In this document: positions 53,008-60,907 of the stretch, one piece after another
Layout: every line of letters begins with the position of its first letter
Position numbering within the stretch: position 1 is the stretch's first letter
Source of the DNA: Streptomyces roseirectus
GTDB lineage: Bacteria; Actinomycetota; Actinomycetes; Streptomycetales; Streptomycetaceae
Length of the DNA: 64,000 bases
Reading direction: 5' to 3'
Assembly (NCBI RefSeq): GCF_014489635.1
Contig: NZ_CP060828.1
Location: 6,222,001 to 6,286,000, forward strand
Position numbers and translations under genes: made by a program
Notes under the pieces: model-generated
Databases searched by the model: none
What the model saw: the letters and a program-made list of their open reading frames with translations, nothing else
What the model was told of the DNA's origin: nothing

Positions 53008-53353
53008 CGGCGACCTCTCTGTGCGCGGCCCGGACGATCTCCCCGGCTTCGCGGATCGCGCGTTCCCGTACGGCAGGGTCAGGGCTGTCGACGGCGCGCT
53101 CGGCGGCGTGCAGTCGGCGGGCTGTCTCCGGATGCCGTTCGATCTCGACCACCACGGCCCACTGTCGGTAGAACATGCGGATCGGTACGACGCTGTCCTC
53201 GTCCCCGGCCCGGACGAACGCGCTCTGAAGGTCTTCGAAGAACTCGGGCAGACGGGAAGGCGTGACTGCCGCGACAGCCTGCCTGAGGGCGGGCAGTGTC
53301 AGTTCGGGTCTGGGGATGAGGGGACCGTCTCCACCCGCATACGGTGTCGTCAT
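53000..53353 (-). CDS. DUF6247-like protein, partner of the small downstream protein
   Basis: A 117-residue helical protein with PELTLPALRQAVAAVTPSRL and FYRQWAVVVEIERHP, resembling DUF6247 family members found as the first gene of antitoxin-like pairs. The two genes overlap by 8 bp and should be co-translated. Confidence 0.6.
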   Translation of the reverse strand: MTTPYAGGDGPLIPRPELTLPALRQAVAAVTPSRLPEFFEDLQSAFVRAGDEDSVVPIRMFYRQWAVVVEIERHPETARRLHAAERAVDSPDPAVRERAIREAGEIVRAAHREVAGG

Positions 53354-53506
53354 CGGCCGCCCCTTCCGTTCACCCGCTTTCTTTCCGGCACAGGCCCCAC
53401 GCTAGCGCGATCCCGCCGGGGCGGTCCCGCCGTTCACTCCGCTCCGGTTTGTGGGACACGGATGCACCCGTGCGACAGCGACGTGTCTCCTTCTGGGCTC
53501 GCTGCT

Positions 53507-53905
53507 TCAGCCGGGCAGCTTCCACTCCGCCCACACGGTCTTGCCGACGCCGTCGCGGGGCCCGTGACCCCAGTCGTCGCACAGCGCGCCGACGAGAGCG
53601 AGCCCCCGACCGAACTGCTCCGCGGGGCTCGCTTCGCGGGGGTGCGGGACGCGCTCGGCGCGGGGGTCGCTGACCTCCAGTCGGAGCGTGGTGTCGACGA
53701 CGGCGAGCCGGACCCGGATCAGGCGGCCCCGCAAGCTGCCGTGGAGGATCGCGTTGGTGGTGAGTTCGCTGGTGACGAGGGCGACGTCCGGGGCGAGGGC
53801 GGGGTGACCCCAGGCGGCGGCGAGGTGAGCGGTGCGGGTGCGGGCGCGGGTGACGTTGTGGGGGGTGGGGGTGTAGTCGAGTTCGTCTTCGTGGTGGGTG
53901 GGCAT
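53507..53905 (-). CDS. Anti-sigma-factor-like ATPase (HATPase_c_2) of a WhiJ-type locus
   Basis: A 132-residue GHKL-type ATP-binding protein: N-box VTSELTTNAILHG, G1 LRLEVSDPR and GRGLALVGALCDDWG. It is the size of an RsbW/SpoIIAB-like protein without other domains. GGAGG precedes the ATG. It is divergent from an XRE/DUF5753 regulator followed by DUF397, the three-gene set seen at whiJ-like developmental loci. Confidence 0.9.
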   Translation of the reverse strand: MPTHHEDELDYTPTPHNVTRARTRTAHLAAAWGHPALAPDVALVTSELTTNAILHGSLRGRLIRVRLAVVDTTLRLEVSDPRAERVPHPREASPAEQFGRGLALVGALCDDWGHGPRDGVGKTVWAEWKLPG

Positions 53906-53976
53906 TGTTCCGGCCTCCCTTGCGTGACTGGTTGGCCCGAAGGTAGGGGCGTTCGATTCTCAGGCGCAAGCGAAAC

Positions 53977-53992
53977 GGAGATTATTGTCTCC
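53977..53992. promoter_or_regulatory. Inverted repeat between divergent ATPase and XRE genes
   Basis: GGAGA-TTATTG-TCTCC sits in the short, relatively AT-rich divergent promoter region and is a candidate site for the WhiJ-like regulator. Confidence 0.35.
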
Positions 53993-54014
53993 AAAGGGTG
54001 ACGCGCTGTGGTTC

Positions 54015-54908
54015 ATGAGACACACTGGGTCGGTGACTCGTACGACACCACTGGGCAACCGGACCTCAACTGTCCTGGCGCGCAAGCTGGGTGGAGAACT
54101 GCTGCGCCTGCGTGACGCCGCTGGCATGACCCAGCGCCAGGCAGCCGAGGCGATCAACGCCACCAACTCGAAGATCGTGAAGATGGAACAGGGCTGGGTG
54201 CCGATGCGGGACCCGGATATTCGGATCCTCTGTGAGGCGTATGGCCTTGAGGACGCTGAGGTGTTGGGGCGGCTGCTGGAGTTGGCGAAGTTGGACCGGG
54301 AGCGGCGCAAGGCCAAGGGGTGGTGGCGTGGCGCGCCCTACGTGGGTCTGGGGGAGTACATCTCCATGGAGGAGATTTCCACGAGCATCCGGAGCTGGCA
54401 GATTTCGCTGATCCCGGGGCTGCTCCAGACGGCCGCGTATACGCGGGCACTGGGTGTGGCTGACTCCAGGTGGGAGGACCCCGATGAGATCGAGGTCGCA
54501 GCGCAGCTGAAGCAGAAGCGTCAAGGCTGCCTGTTGGGTGAAGACCCTGTTCAGCTCTACGTCGTGATCTGGGAAGCGGTTCTGCGCCAGCAGATCGGTG
54601 GGCCTGAGGTGATGCGCGGTCAGATGGAGCGGCTGTTGGAAGCGTCAACGCTGCCCAACGTTCGGCTCCAGGTGCTTCCGTTCCGTAGCGGGGCGCACCC
54701 GGCCACCGCCGGTCCGTTCAGCATCCTTTCCTTCGCTGAGGAAGGTGCGCTCGACGTGGTGCACAGCGACACCCACACGGGGATGGTGTGGATGGAGAAT
54801 GAGGAGGACAGCGCGTACTTCAATAGGGTGTTCGATGGCGTTGCTCGGCTCAGTCTGTCTCCACATGACTCCGTCGAGCTCATCGACAGCTTGCGCAAGG
54901 GAAGTTGA
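54015..54908 (+). CDS. WhiJ-type XRE regulator with DUF5753 domain
   Basis: A 297-residue protein with N-terminal helix-turn-helix (LGGELLRLRDAAGMTQRQAA ... NSKIVKMEQG) and C-terminal DUF5753 ligand-like domain (LIPGLLQTAAYTRAL; PNVRLQVLPF). These regulators act with a DUF397 partner encoded next door, and some repress aerial development until bound by it. ATG 54015 is used; the GTG at 54033 is also possible. The base composition is slightly lower in GC than its neighbours, a common feature of this family. Confidence 0.9.
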   Translation: MRHTGSVTRTTPLGNRTSTVLARKLGGELLRLRDAAGMTQRQAAEAINATNSKIVKMEQGWVPMRDPDIRILCEAYGLEDAEVLGRLLELAKLDRERRKAKGWWRGAPYVGLGEYISMEEISTSIRSWQISLIPGLLQTAAYTRALGVADSRWEDPDEIEVAAQLKQKRQGCLLGEDPVQLYVVIWEAVLRQQIGGPEVMRGQMERLLEASTLPNVRLQVLPFRSGAHPATAGPFSILSFAEEGALDVVHSDTHTGMVWMENEEDSAYFNRVFDGVARLSLSPHDSVELIDSLRKGS

Positions 54909-54914
54909 ACCACC

Positions 54915-55094
54915 GTGCCCGGTTATCAGTTCGTGAAGTCCAGCTACAGCAACATCAACAATGACTGCGTCGAAGTCGCCCGCAACATCCCCTCCACCAT
55001 CGCCGTCCGCGACTCCAAGACCCCCGACGGCCCCCTCCTCACCCTCGCCCCCTCCGCCTGGGCCGCGTTCACCGCCTCCCACCGGACGCCGTGA
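54915..55094 (+). CDS. DUF397 small protein, partner of the WhiJ-type regulator
   Basis: A 59-residue protein starting at GTG, 6 bp after the XRE gene. The family signature is clear: FVKSSYSNINNDCVEVA followed by VRDSKTPDGP and AWAAF. DUF397 proteins bind the cognate WhiJ-like regulator and relieve its repression. Its 3' end overlaps the convergent gene by 26 bp. Confidence 0.92.
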   Translation: MPGYQFVKSSYSNINNDCVEVARNIPSTIAVRDSKTPDGPLLTLAPSAWAAFTASHRTP

Positions 55095-55770
55095 TCACCG
55101 CTCGCCCCCTCACCCCGGCCTCCCTCGGCGAGTTCACGACCAGGTCCGTGACCCACGCCGCCGCGTCCGGTGTCCACTCGGGCGCGGACGCGGTGAACGT
55201 CGTCTCGGTGGTCCTGGTGGGCAACTCGCGTTGATCGATGCGCAGTTGCCCGATGGACCGCTGGGCGGTGTGGGTGAGTACCTGGGCCGGAGGGAACTCC
55301 GAGTCCGCCGAGATCGTCACCGTGATGCCGGTCCTGGCCGCCGGTGAGGTGAGGGCGTACCAGTCCGCGTCCGTCCGGAGGTCGAGGGCGGTGTCGGGGG
55401 CGAGGCGCAGGGGGACGTGGGCGCTGAGCGCGGTGAAGGTCACGTTCCCCATCCGGTACAGGGAGTCGGTCATGACCCGGGTCATGGGGAGGACCGGGAG
55501 GTGCTGCCGGGCCATCCCGGCCGTGGGGTGGACCGTCAGCCAGGCCAGCCGCCGGTTCCGGCCGTCCTGCGACCAGTCGTTCCCGGCATCGGCATGGCCC
55601 CAACGGGCGCCCGCGAGATCGCTCAGGCCACCGATGAAGGCACTGCTCCAGCCGTACGCGGCGGCCCGTTTGACGACGAGGCTGAACAGATCCTCGTCCA
55701 GATCATGGTCGGCGCTGACCTGATCGATCCAGGGGTGCCGCCGGAACACGCCGTGGATCTCGACGGTCAT
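55069..55770 (-). CDS. Conserved protein of unknown function
   Basis: A 233-residue protein with a DUF6177-like appearance: acidic N-terminus, RWGHADAGNDWSQDGRNRRL, a Met/Thr-rich centre and SAPEWTPDAAAWVTDLV. No membrane segment or catalytic motif is evident. The ATG at 55770 is used; in-frame GTG codons upstream are possible but have no better ribosome binding site. I do not recognise the function. Confidence 0.6.
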   Translation of the reverse strand: MTVEIHGVFRRHPWIDQVSADHDLDEDLFSLVVKRAAAYGWSSAFIGGLSDLAGARWGHADAGNDWSQDGRNRRLAWLTVHPTAGMARQHLPVLPMTRVMTDSLYRMGNVTFTALSAHVPLRLAPDTALDLRTDADWYALTSPAARTGITVTISADSEFPPAQVLTHTAQRSIGQLRIDQRELPTRTTETTFTASAPEWTPDAAAWVTDLVVNSPREAGVRGRAVITASGGRR

Positions 55771-55895
55771 CGCGCGGCCCGTGTCGTCGTTCTCGGGGGT
55801 GTCCTGCACGAGGTGTTCCACCTGCCTCTCAACCGGTGCCGCAGGCGCGGACTTTGACGGGGCACCAGTCTGTTCGCGCCGACGCCGGGACCGGC

Positions 55896-56786
55896 TCACG
55901 CCCGCTGGAGTTCGCGTGGTGTCGGGTCGGGAGTGGTCGGGCGGGTGGTCGGCCTGAGCTGGCCGACGATCGTCGCGGTCAACGCGATGGACATGCCGGT
56001 GAGTTGGAGGGGGGTGAGGGGCTGGGCGAGGGCGGCCCAGCCGATGAGGGTGGCGGTCAGGGGGGAGAGGGAGGCGAGGAGGGAGACCTGGGTGACGGAG
56101 AGGCGGGCGATGCCGCGGAACCAGAGCCAGTAGGCGACGGCGGTGTTGGCGAGGGCGAGGTAGAGGTAGCCGGAGACGGCGCGGCCGTCGAGGGCGGGTG
56201 GGGTGCCCTCGGTCAGGAGGGCTACGGGGGTGATGAGGAGGCCGCCGGCGGTGAGTTGCCAGCCGGTGAGGGTGAGGGGGCCTACCCCCTCGGGGCGGCC
56301 CCACTTCTTCGTGAGGACGGTGCCGGCCGCCATGGACGCCGTCGAAGCCGTCGCCGCCGTAATACCCAGGAGGTCCAGCGCGCCGGCCCCCTTGAGGGCG
56401 ACGAGGGTGACGCCCAGGGCCGCCGCCATGCCGGTCAGCAGGGGGCGGACCGTCGGGCGTTCACGCAGCACCAGCGCCGAGAGGGCCAGGACGAACAGGG
56501 GGCCCACCGAGGAGACGGCCGCCGCCATCCCGCCGGGGAGGCGGTACGCGGCGAGGAACAGCAGCGGGAAGAACGCGCCGATGTTCAGGGCGCCGAGCAC
56601 GCCCGCCTTCCACCACCACGCGCCGCGCGGGAGGGTGCGGGTGAGGGCGAGGAGGAGCAGGCCGGCGGGCAGGGCGCGCATCAGGCCGGTGAACAGGGGG
56701 CGGTCCGGGGGCAGGAACTCCGAGGTCACGGCGTAGGTGGTGCCCCAGGAGACGGGGGCGAGGGCGGTGAGGAGGACGGTTCTCAT
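55896..56786 (-). CDS. EamA/DMT-family transporter controlled by MarR
   Basis: A 296-residue membrane protein with ten helices in two EamA repeats (SWGTTYAVTSEFLPP near the start; LPLTATLIGWAALAQPL near the end). It is divergent from a MarR-type regulator and shares its operator. Members export amino acids or small toxic compounds; MarR pairing suggests a drug or metabolite exporter induced by ligand. Confidence 0.9.
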   Translation of the reverse strand: MRTVLLTALAPVSWGTTYAVTSEFLPPDRPLFTGLMRALPAGLLLLALTRTLPRGAWWWKAGVLGALNIGAFFPLLFLAAYRLPGGMAAAVSSVGPLFVLALSALVLRERPTVRPLLTGMAAALGVTLVALKGAGALDLLGITAATASTASMAAGTVLTKKWGRPEGVGPLTLTGWQLTAGGLLITPVALLTEGTPPALDGRAVSGYLYLALANTAVAYWLWFRGIARLSVTQVSLLASLSPLTATLIGWAALAQPLTPLQLTGMSIALTATIVGQLRPTTRPTTPDPTPRELQRA

Positions 56787-56810
56787 GGGTGACCTCGGCT
56801 CGGCGAGTAG

Positions 56811-56852
56811 CTTGACTCTAATTAGCTTAGCGCTAAGCAAATTAGAGTCAAG
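56811..56852. promoter_or_regulatory. 42-bp near-perfect palindromic MarR operator
   Basis: Outer arms CTTGACTCTAATT and AATTAGAGTCAAG (13 bp each) flank the perfect 14-bp palindrome GCTTAGCGCTAAGC; both share one centre, with one mismatched pair between them. It lies in the divergent promoter region between the transporter and marR-like genes, where TTGACT may also serve as a -35 element. Confidence 0.85.
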
Positions 56853-56899
56853 TGAATCAGGGGTCACTTGATGCCGGCCGACCGAGGGATACTCACCCC

Positions 56900-57403
56900 A
56901 TGACCACGCCCCCCAAGGACCCCGTGGACGCGATCGTCGACCAGTGGGCCACCACCCGCCCCGACCTCGACACCGCCGCGATGGAGGTCTTCGGCCGCAT
57001 CTCCCGCATCGCCCGCGCCATGGGCGACCGAGCCGAACGTGCCTACGCCCCCTTCGGCATCTCGCGCGGCGAGTTCGACGTCCTCGCGACCCTCCGCCGC
57101 TCCGGCGAGCCCTACTCCCTCTCGCCGCGCGAACTCTCCTCCACCCTCATGCTCACCACCGGGGGCATGACGGGGCGCCTCGACAAACTCGAACGCGCCG
57201 GGCTGCTGCGCCGCTCACCCGACCCCACCGACCGGCGGGCCCTGAGGGTCACCCTTACGGGGGACGGACTCCAGGTCGTCGACCAGGCCGTGGCCGCCGG
57301 GCTCGCCGTCCAGCAGGGGGTCATCGCCACCCTGGACACGGAAAAGGTCGGCCAACTGGCCGACCTGCTGCGAGAGCTGATGGCAGGAGCCACCCAGGAC
57401 TAG
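56900..57403 (+). CDS. MarR-family transcriptional regulator
   Basis: A 167-residue protein with the MarR winged helix (SPRELSSTLMLTTGGMTGRL; recognition helix followed by the wing DPTDRRALRVTLT) and flanking dimerisation helices. It presumably represses itself and the divergent EamA gene through the 42-bp palindrome, releasing on ligand binding. A terminator follows. Confidence 0.93.
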   Translation: MTTPPKDPVDAIVDQWATTRPDLDTAAMEVFGRISRIARAMGDRAERAYAPFGISRGEFDVLATLRRSGEPYSLSPRELSSTLMLTTGGMTGRLDKLERAGLLRRSPDPTDRRALRVTLTGDGLQVVDQAVAAGLAVQQGVIATLDTEKVGQLADLLRELMAGATQD

Positions 57404-57438
57404 GGCTCTAGCTCTCAAGAGCTACGCAAACACGACGA

Positions 57439-57475
57439 GCGCCGCCTTCACCCCGTACAGCGGTGAAGGCGGCGC
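57439..57475. terminator. Bidirectional hairpin terminator
   Basis: GCGCCGCCTTCACC pairs with GGTGAAGGCGGCGC around CCGTACAGC, between the convergent MarR and small membrane-protein genes. Confidence 0.85.
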
Positions 57476-57495
57476 CCGTGAAACTCAGACGGACG

Positions 57496-57744
57496 TCAGA
57501 CCTTGGACGGCTTCGGCTCGCGGTCCTTCGACTTGTCCAGGACCCAGACGAGGCCCATGATCACCGCGAAGATGGCGAGCGGCGCCACGACGAACAGGCC
57601 CAGCGTGTCGACGACACTCAGACCGGGACCCGGGTCATCGCCGTCGTCGCGCGTCAGCGCGAGCGCGGGGGACGACATCAGCAGCATCATCAGCGTCGTA
57701 CCGGCCGCCAGGGTGCCGGCGCGCAAGGCGTTCTTCTTGTCCAC
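57496..57744 (-). CDS. Small conserved membrane protein
   Basis: An 82-residue protein starting at GTG 57744 (VDKKNALRAG). It has a first hydrophobic segment that looks like a signal peptide (TLMMLLMSSPALA), then a polar Asp/Gly loop and one TM helix (LGLFVVAPLAIFAVIMGLVW), ending in a basic tail (DKSKDREPKPSKV). Function unknown; it is the kind of small secreted-membrane protein often seen in Streptomyces. Confidence 0.75.
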   Translation of the reverse strand: MDKKNALRAGTLAAGTTLMMLLMSSPALALTRDDGDDPGPGLSVVDTLGLFVVAPLAIFAVIMGLVWVLDKSKDREPKPSKV

Positions 57745-57817
57745 GGTGCAAAAGTAGCGAACGCCGGACGCCCCCGCGCGCGCGGGGTGCCTTATCGGGC
57801 ACACCGGGGGTTCCCCC

Positions 57818-58274
57818 GGGAGCCGGGAGCCGGGAGCCGGGAGCCGGGAGCCGGGAGTCGGGAGCCGGGGGCCGGGGGCCGGGGGCCGGGAGCGGGGGGC
57901 CGGGAGCCGGGAGCCGGGGGCCGGGGGCCGGGAGCGGGGGGCCGGAAGCCGGAAGCCGGGAGCCGGGAGCGGGGAGCCGGGAGCCGGGAGCGGGGAGCCG
58001 GGGGCCGGGGGCCGGAAGCCGGAAGCCGGAAGCCGGGGGCGGGGAGCCGGGAGCGGGGGGCCGGGAGCCGGAAGCCGGGAGCCGGAAGCCGGGGGGCCGG
58101 GGGCCGGAAGCCGGGGGGCCGGGGGCCGGGAGCGGGGAGCCGGGGGCGGGGAGCCGGGGGCCGGGGGCCGGAAGCCGGGGGCCGGGGGCCGGGAGCCGGG
58201 GGCGGGGGGCCGGGGGCCGGGAGCGGAGGGCCGGAAGCGGGGAGCCGGGAGCCGGGAGGCGGGAGCCGGGGCCG
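57818..58274. repeat. 7-bp minisatellite, about 65 units
   Basis: The 457-bp stretch is built from GGGAGCC, GGGGGCC, GGAAGCC and close variants, almost without T on the plus strand. A perfect palindrome CCGGGGG-TT-CCCCCGG (57804-57819) adjoins its left end. Units of 7 bp shift the frame, so it is not coding. Runs of three or more G every few bases could form G-quadruplexes. Confidence 0.92.
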
Positions 58275-58675
58275 CAGGGCGCGCGCCTCGGCCCGCCGCC
58301 AGTCCATCCCGACGTCCGCCCTGGCCCGACGCCCATCCCGCCCCGACGTCTGCCCCGTCCCAACGCCCGCCCCGCCCCGCCGCGATGCCGCCGCCCCGCC
58401 TGTTCGCCGACGCGAGACGCCCCGCCCCGGCTTCGGCCCACGGCCACGCCGCCGCTCCGGCCCGCCGCCGCGATGTGGTCGTCCCGGATCGCCGTGCCGC
58501 CCCGGCGCCGAGCCGTCGTTAGCCCGCAGGCGTCGCCGCCGAGGAGCCTCCCTCCGGCTCCGGCCCACCCCGCCCCCCTCGCACCGCAGCGACACCCCCC
58601 ACTCCGCCCCTCCCGCGACACCCCCTCCCACCCCGCCCCAACACCCGCCCCACCACGCCGCCCCCCGCCCCCCAC
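58275..58675. other. C-rich non-coding region after the minisatellite
   Basis: No gene is supported. The part after 58560 is strikingly C-rich and poor in G on the plus strand (CCACCCCGCCCCAACACC), just beyond the malQ stop. No hairpin is evident. Confidence 0.5.
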
Positions 58676-60715
58676 TCACCCCACCCCCCGCACCACCTCA
58701 ACCAACGCCCGCAGCCGAGGCGAAGCCGCCAGTTCCTCCAACCCCACCGGTCGCCCCTGAGCATCCGCGATCGGCAACCGCCAGTTCGGATACTGATCCC
58801 ACGTCCCCGGCAGGTTCTGCGGACGCCGGTCCCCGATCGCGTCCGGCAGCCACAGGCCGACCAGGGAGGCGGGCGTACGGGTCAAGTACCGGTAGACCGC
58901 GCGGACTTGGGATTCTTCGTCGGCGGAGGAGTCGCCGAGCACGCCCAGCCACTCGCGGACGTCGGCCGCGGCCGAGGCCCGCTCGCGCTCAAGGGGCCCG
59001 CTCAACAACCCCAGCCGGTCCATGAGTTCGACGTGTGCGCCACTCAAGCGGGCGGCGGTCGGCGGAAGATCGTGCGTGGTCGCGGTCGCGAGGCAGTCGG
59101 GGCGCCAGAGTTCGGCGGGGACGGGACGCCCGTCCCCGTCCCAGTCGCGTTCGAACCACAGGACGGACGTCCCGAGCACCCCCCGCTCGCGCAGCGTCTC
59201 GCGGACGCCGGGCTCGACGGTGCCCAGGTCCTCCCCGATGACGACGGCGCCGGCGCGCGCCGCTTCCAGGACGAGGACGGCGAGCATGGCCTCCGCGTCG
59301 TAGCGGACGTACGCGCCGTCGGCCGGGGACCGCCCCTCCGGCACCCACCAGAGCCGGAACAGCCCCATCACGTGGTCGATGCGCAACGCGCCCGCGTACC
59401 GGAACAGCGCCCGCAGCAGCTCACGGAAAGGCCGGTACCCCGACTCGGCGAGCCGGTCGGGACGCCAGGGCGGCAACCCCCAGTTCTGCCCGAGGGAGTT
59501 GAAGGCGTCAGGGGGTGCGCCCACCGACATCCCCTGGGCGAAGAAGTCCTGTTGGGCCCAGGCGTCGGCGCCCCCGGGATGCACGCCCACGGCCAGATCG
59601 TGCACCACCCCGAGACTCATCCCCGACTCCCGCTGCACAGAGGTGAGTTGGGAGTGCGTGTACCAGGCGAGACGGCTGTGGAAGTCGACCCGGTCCATCA
59701 ACTCCCGCCGCGCACGGGCCGTTTCCTCCGACCGAGGATCACGCAGCGCCCGCGGCCACCGCGTCCAGTCCGCCCCGTGCACCTCCGCCAGCGCGCACCA
59801 CGTCGCGTGGTCCTCCAGCGCCTCCCCCTGCTCCGCGAGGAAGTCGCAGTACGCCGCCCGCCGCCCCGGCCCGAGCGGCAGCGCGACGACCGCCTCCAAC
59901 GCCTCCCGCTTCAACGCCCACACGGCGTCCCGGTCGATCAACTCCCCCTTCTCCAGAACCCCTTCGCGCAGCCGCCCGCCCCGCTCCCGCAGCGACTGGA
60001 ACAACGCCCCGTCGACGTAGGCGAATTCGGGTATCTCCTCGACCCGCAGATACACCGGATCCGGGAACCGCCGGGACGACGGCCGGTACGGCGAAGGATC
60101 GGTCGGCGCCCCAGCCACCTCGGGCACCCCAGCCACCTCGGGCACCCCCGGCACCGCCGCATGCAACGGATTCACCTGCACGAACCCCGCCCCGAGCCCC
60201 CGCCCGCTCCACTCCACCAGCTCCCGCAGATCCCCGAGGTCCCCCATCCCCCAAGACCGCCGCGACAGAAGGGAGTAGAGCTGCACGACCATCCCGTACG
60301 ACCGCGAGACCGGCGTGGGAAGCCGCCGGGGCGCGACGACGAGATGCGCGTCCCCGGCCCGCCCGTCCGGCAGCACCACACTCAACCGGTGCACCCCGAA
60401 CGGCAGTTCCCCCACCCCTTCCCGGACCTCCCCCTCCTCGGTCACCACCCGCACCTCGGCCCCTTCGGGAAACGCCGGCGCCGCCTGCCCCTCCCACCAC
60501 ACCACCACCGGCGCCAACACCCGCTCCCGCAGCACCCGTTGCCGCTCCGCCAACGCCCCCCGCACCGCCTCCGCACTCCCCGCCTCCACCCCGAACGCCC
60601 TCAACACCCCCCGCAACGCCTCCTCCGAAGCCTCCACCACCCGCCCCGCCCCCGGACTGAAGGCCCCCGCCACCCCGTACAACTCGGCAAGCCGCACCAA
60701 CTCCTCGTCGACCAC
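58676..60715 (-). CDS. malQ: 4-alpha-glucanotransferase (MalQ)
   Basis: A 679-residue glycoside hydrolase family 77 enzyme, which transfers alpha-1,4-glucan chains in maltodextrin/glycogen metabolism. Key motifs are GDLGDLRELVEW, FVQVNPLHAA, SPYRPSSRRF (sugar binding), LRIDHVMGLFRLWWVPEG (nucleophile Asp in RIDHVMG), GEDLGTVEP (acid/base Glu) and TTHDLPPTA. The N-terminal ~150 residues are the beta-sandwich extension of actinobacterial MalQ. GTG 60715 is chosen because GGAGG lies 5 nt upstream. Single gene. Confidence 0.95.
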   Translation of the reverse strand: MVDEELVRLAELYGVAGAFSPGAGRVVEASEEALRGVLRAFGVEAGSAEAVRGALAERQRVLRERVLAPVVVWWEGQAAPAFPEGAEVRVVTEEGEVREGVGELPFGVHRLSVVLPDGRAGDAHLVVAPRRLPTPVSRSYGMVVQLYSLLSRRSWGMGDLGDLRELVEWSGRGLGAGFVQVNPLHAAVPGVPEVAGVPEVAGAPTDPSPYRPSSRRFPDPVYLRVEEIPEFAYVDGALFQSLRERGGRLREGVLEKGELIDRDAVWALKREALEAVVALPLGPGRRAAYCDFLAEQGEALEDHATWCALAEVHGADWTRWPRALRDPRSEETARARRELMDRVDFHSRLAWYTHSQLTSVQRESGMSLGVVHDLAVGVHPGGADAWAQQDFFAQGMSVGAPPDAFNSLGQNWGLPPWRPDRLAESGYRPFRELLRALFRYAGALRIDHVMGLFRLWWVPEGRSPADGAYVRYDAEAMLAVLVLEAARAGAVVIGEDLGTVEPGVRETLRERGVLGTSVLWFERDWDGDGRPVPAELWRPDCLATATTHDLPPTAARLSGAHVELMDRLGLLSGPLERERASAAADVREWLGVLGDSSADEESQVRAVYRYLTRTPASLVGLWLPDAIGDRRPQNLPGTWDQYPNWRLPIADAQGRPVGLEELAASPRLRALVEVVRGVG

Positions 60716-60907
60716 GCCAACCTCCTCGCCAGCCGGGACGGGTCCACCCCCAGCACTACCCCGTGGGCGGACGAGGAAGCGGCGTCCACGGCCCCGGTGT
60801 TTCCCGACCCACCCCCAACTCCCCACATCGCCCACTACAGTCCCATGTGGTGCCCTACGTCACACGACATGGGTACGGGGGAGCTGCTTCGAGAACTGGG
60901 GGGTTCT

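Noticed and set aside
57463..59025. Plus-strand open frame over the 7-bp minisatellite
   Set aside because: The 7-bp units rotate through all three frames and give meaningless Gly/Arg/Pro repeats; no start signal.
58907..60907. Upstream extension of the TerD fusion across malQ
   Set aside because: The frame is open by GC bias but runs antisense to malQ; TerD homology begins near 60908-60917.
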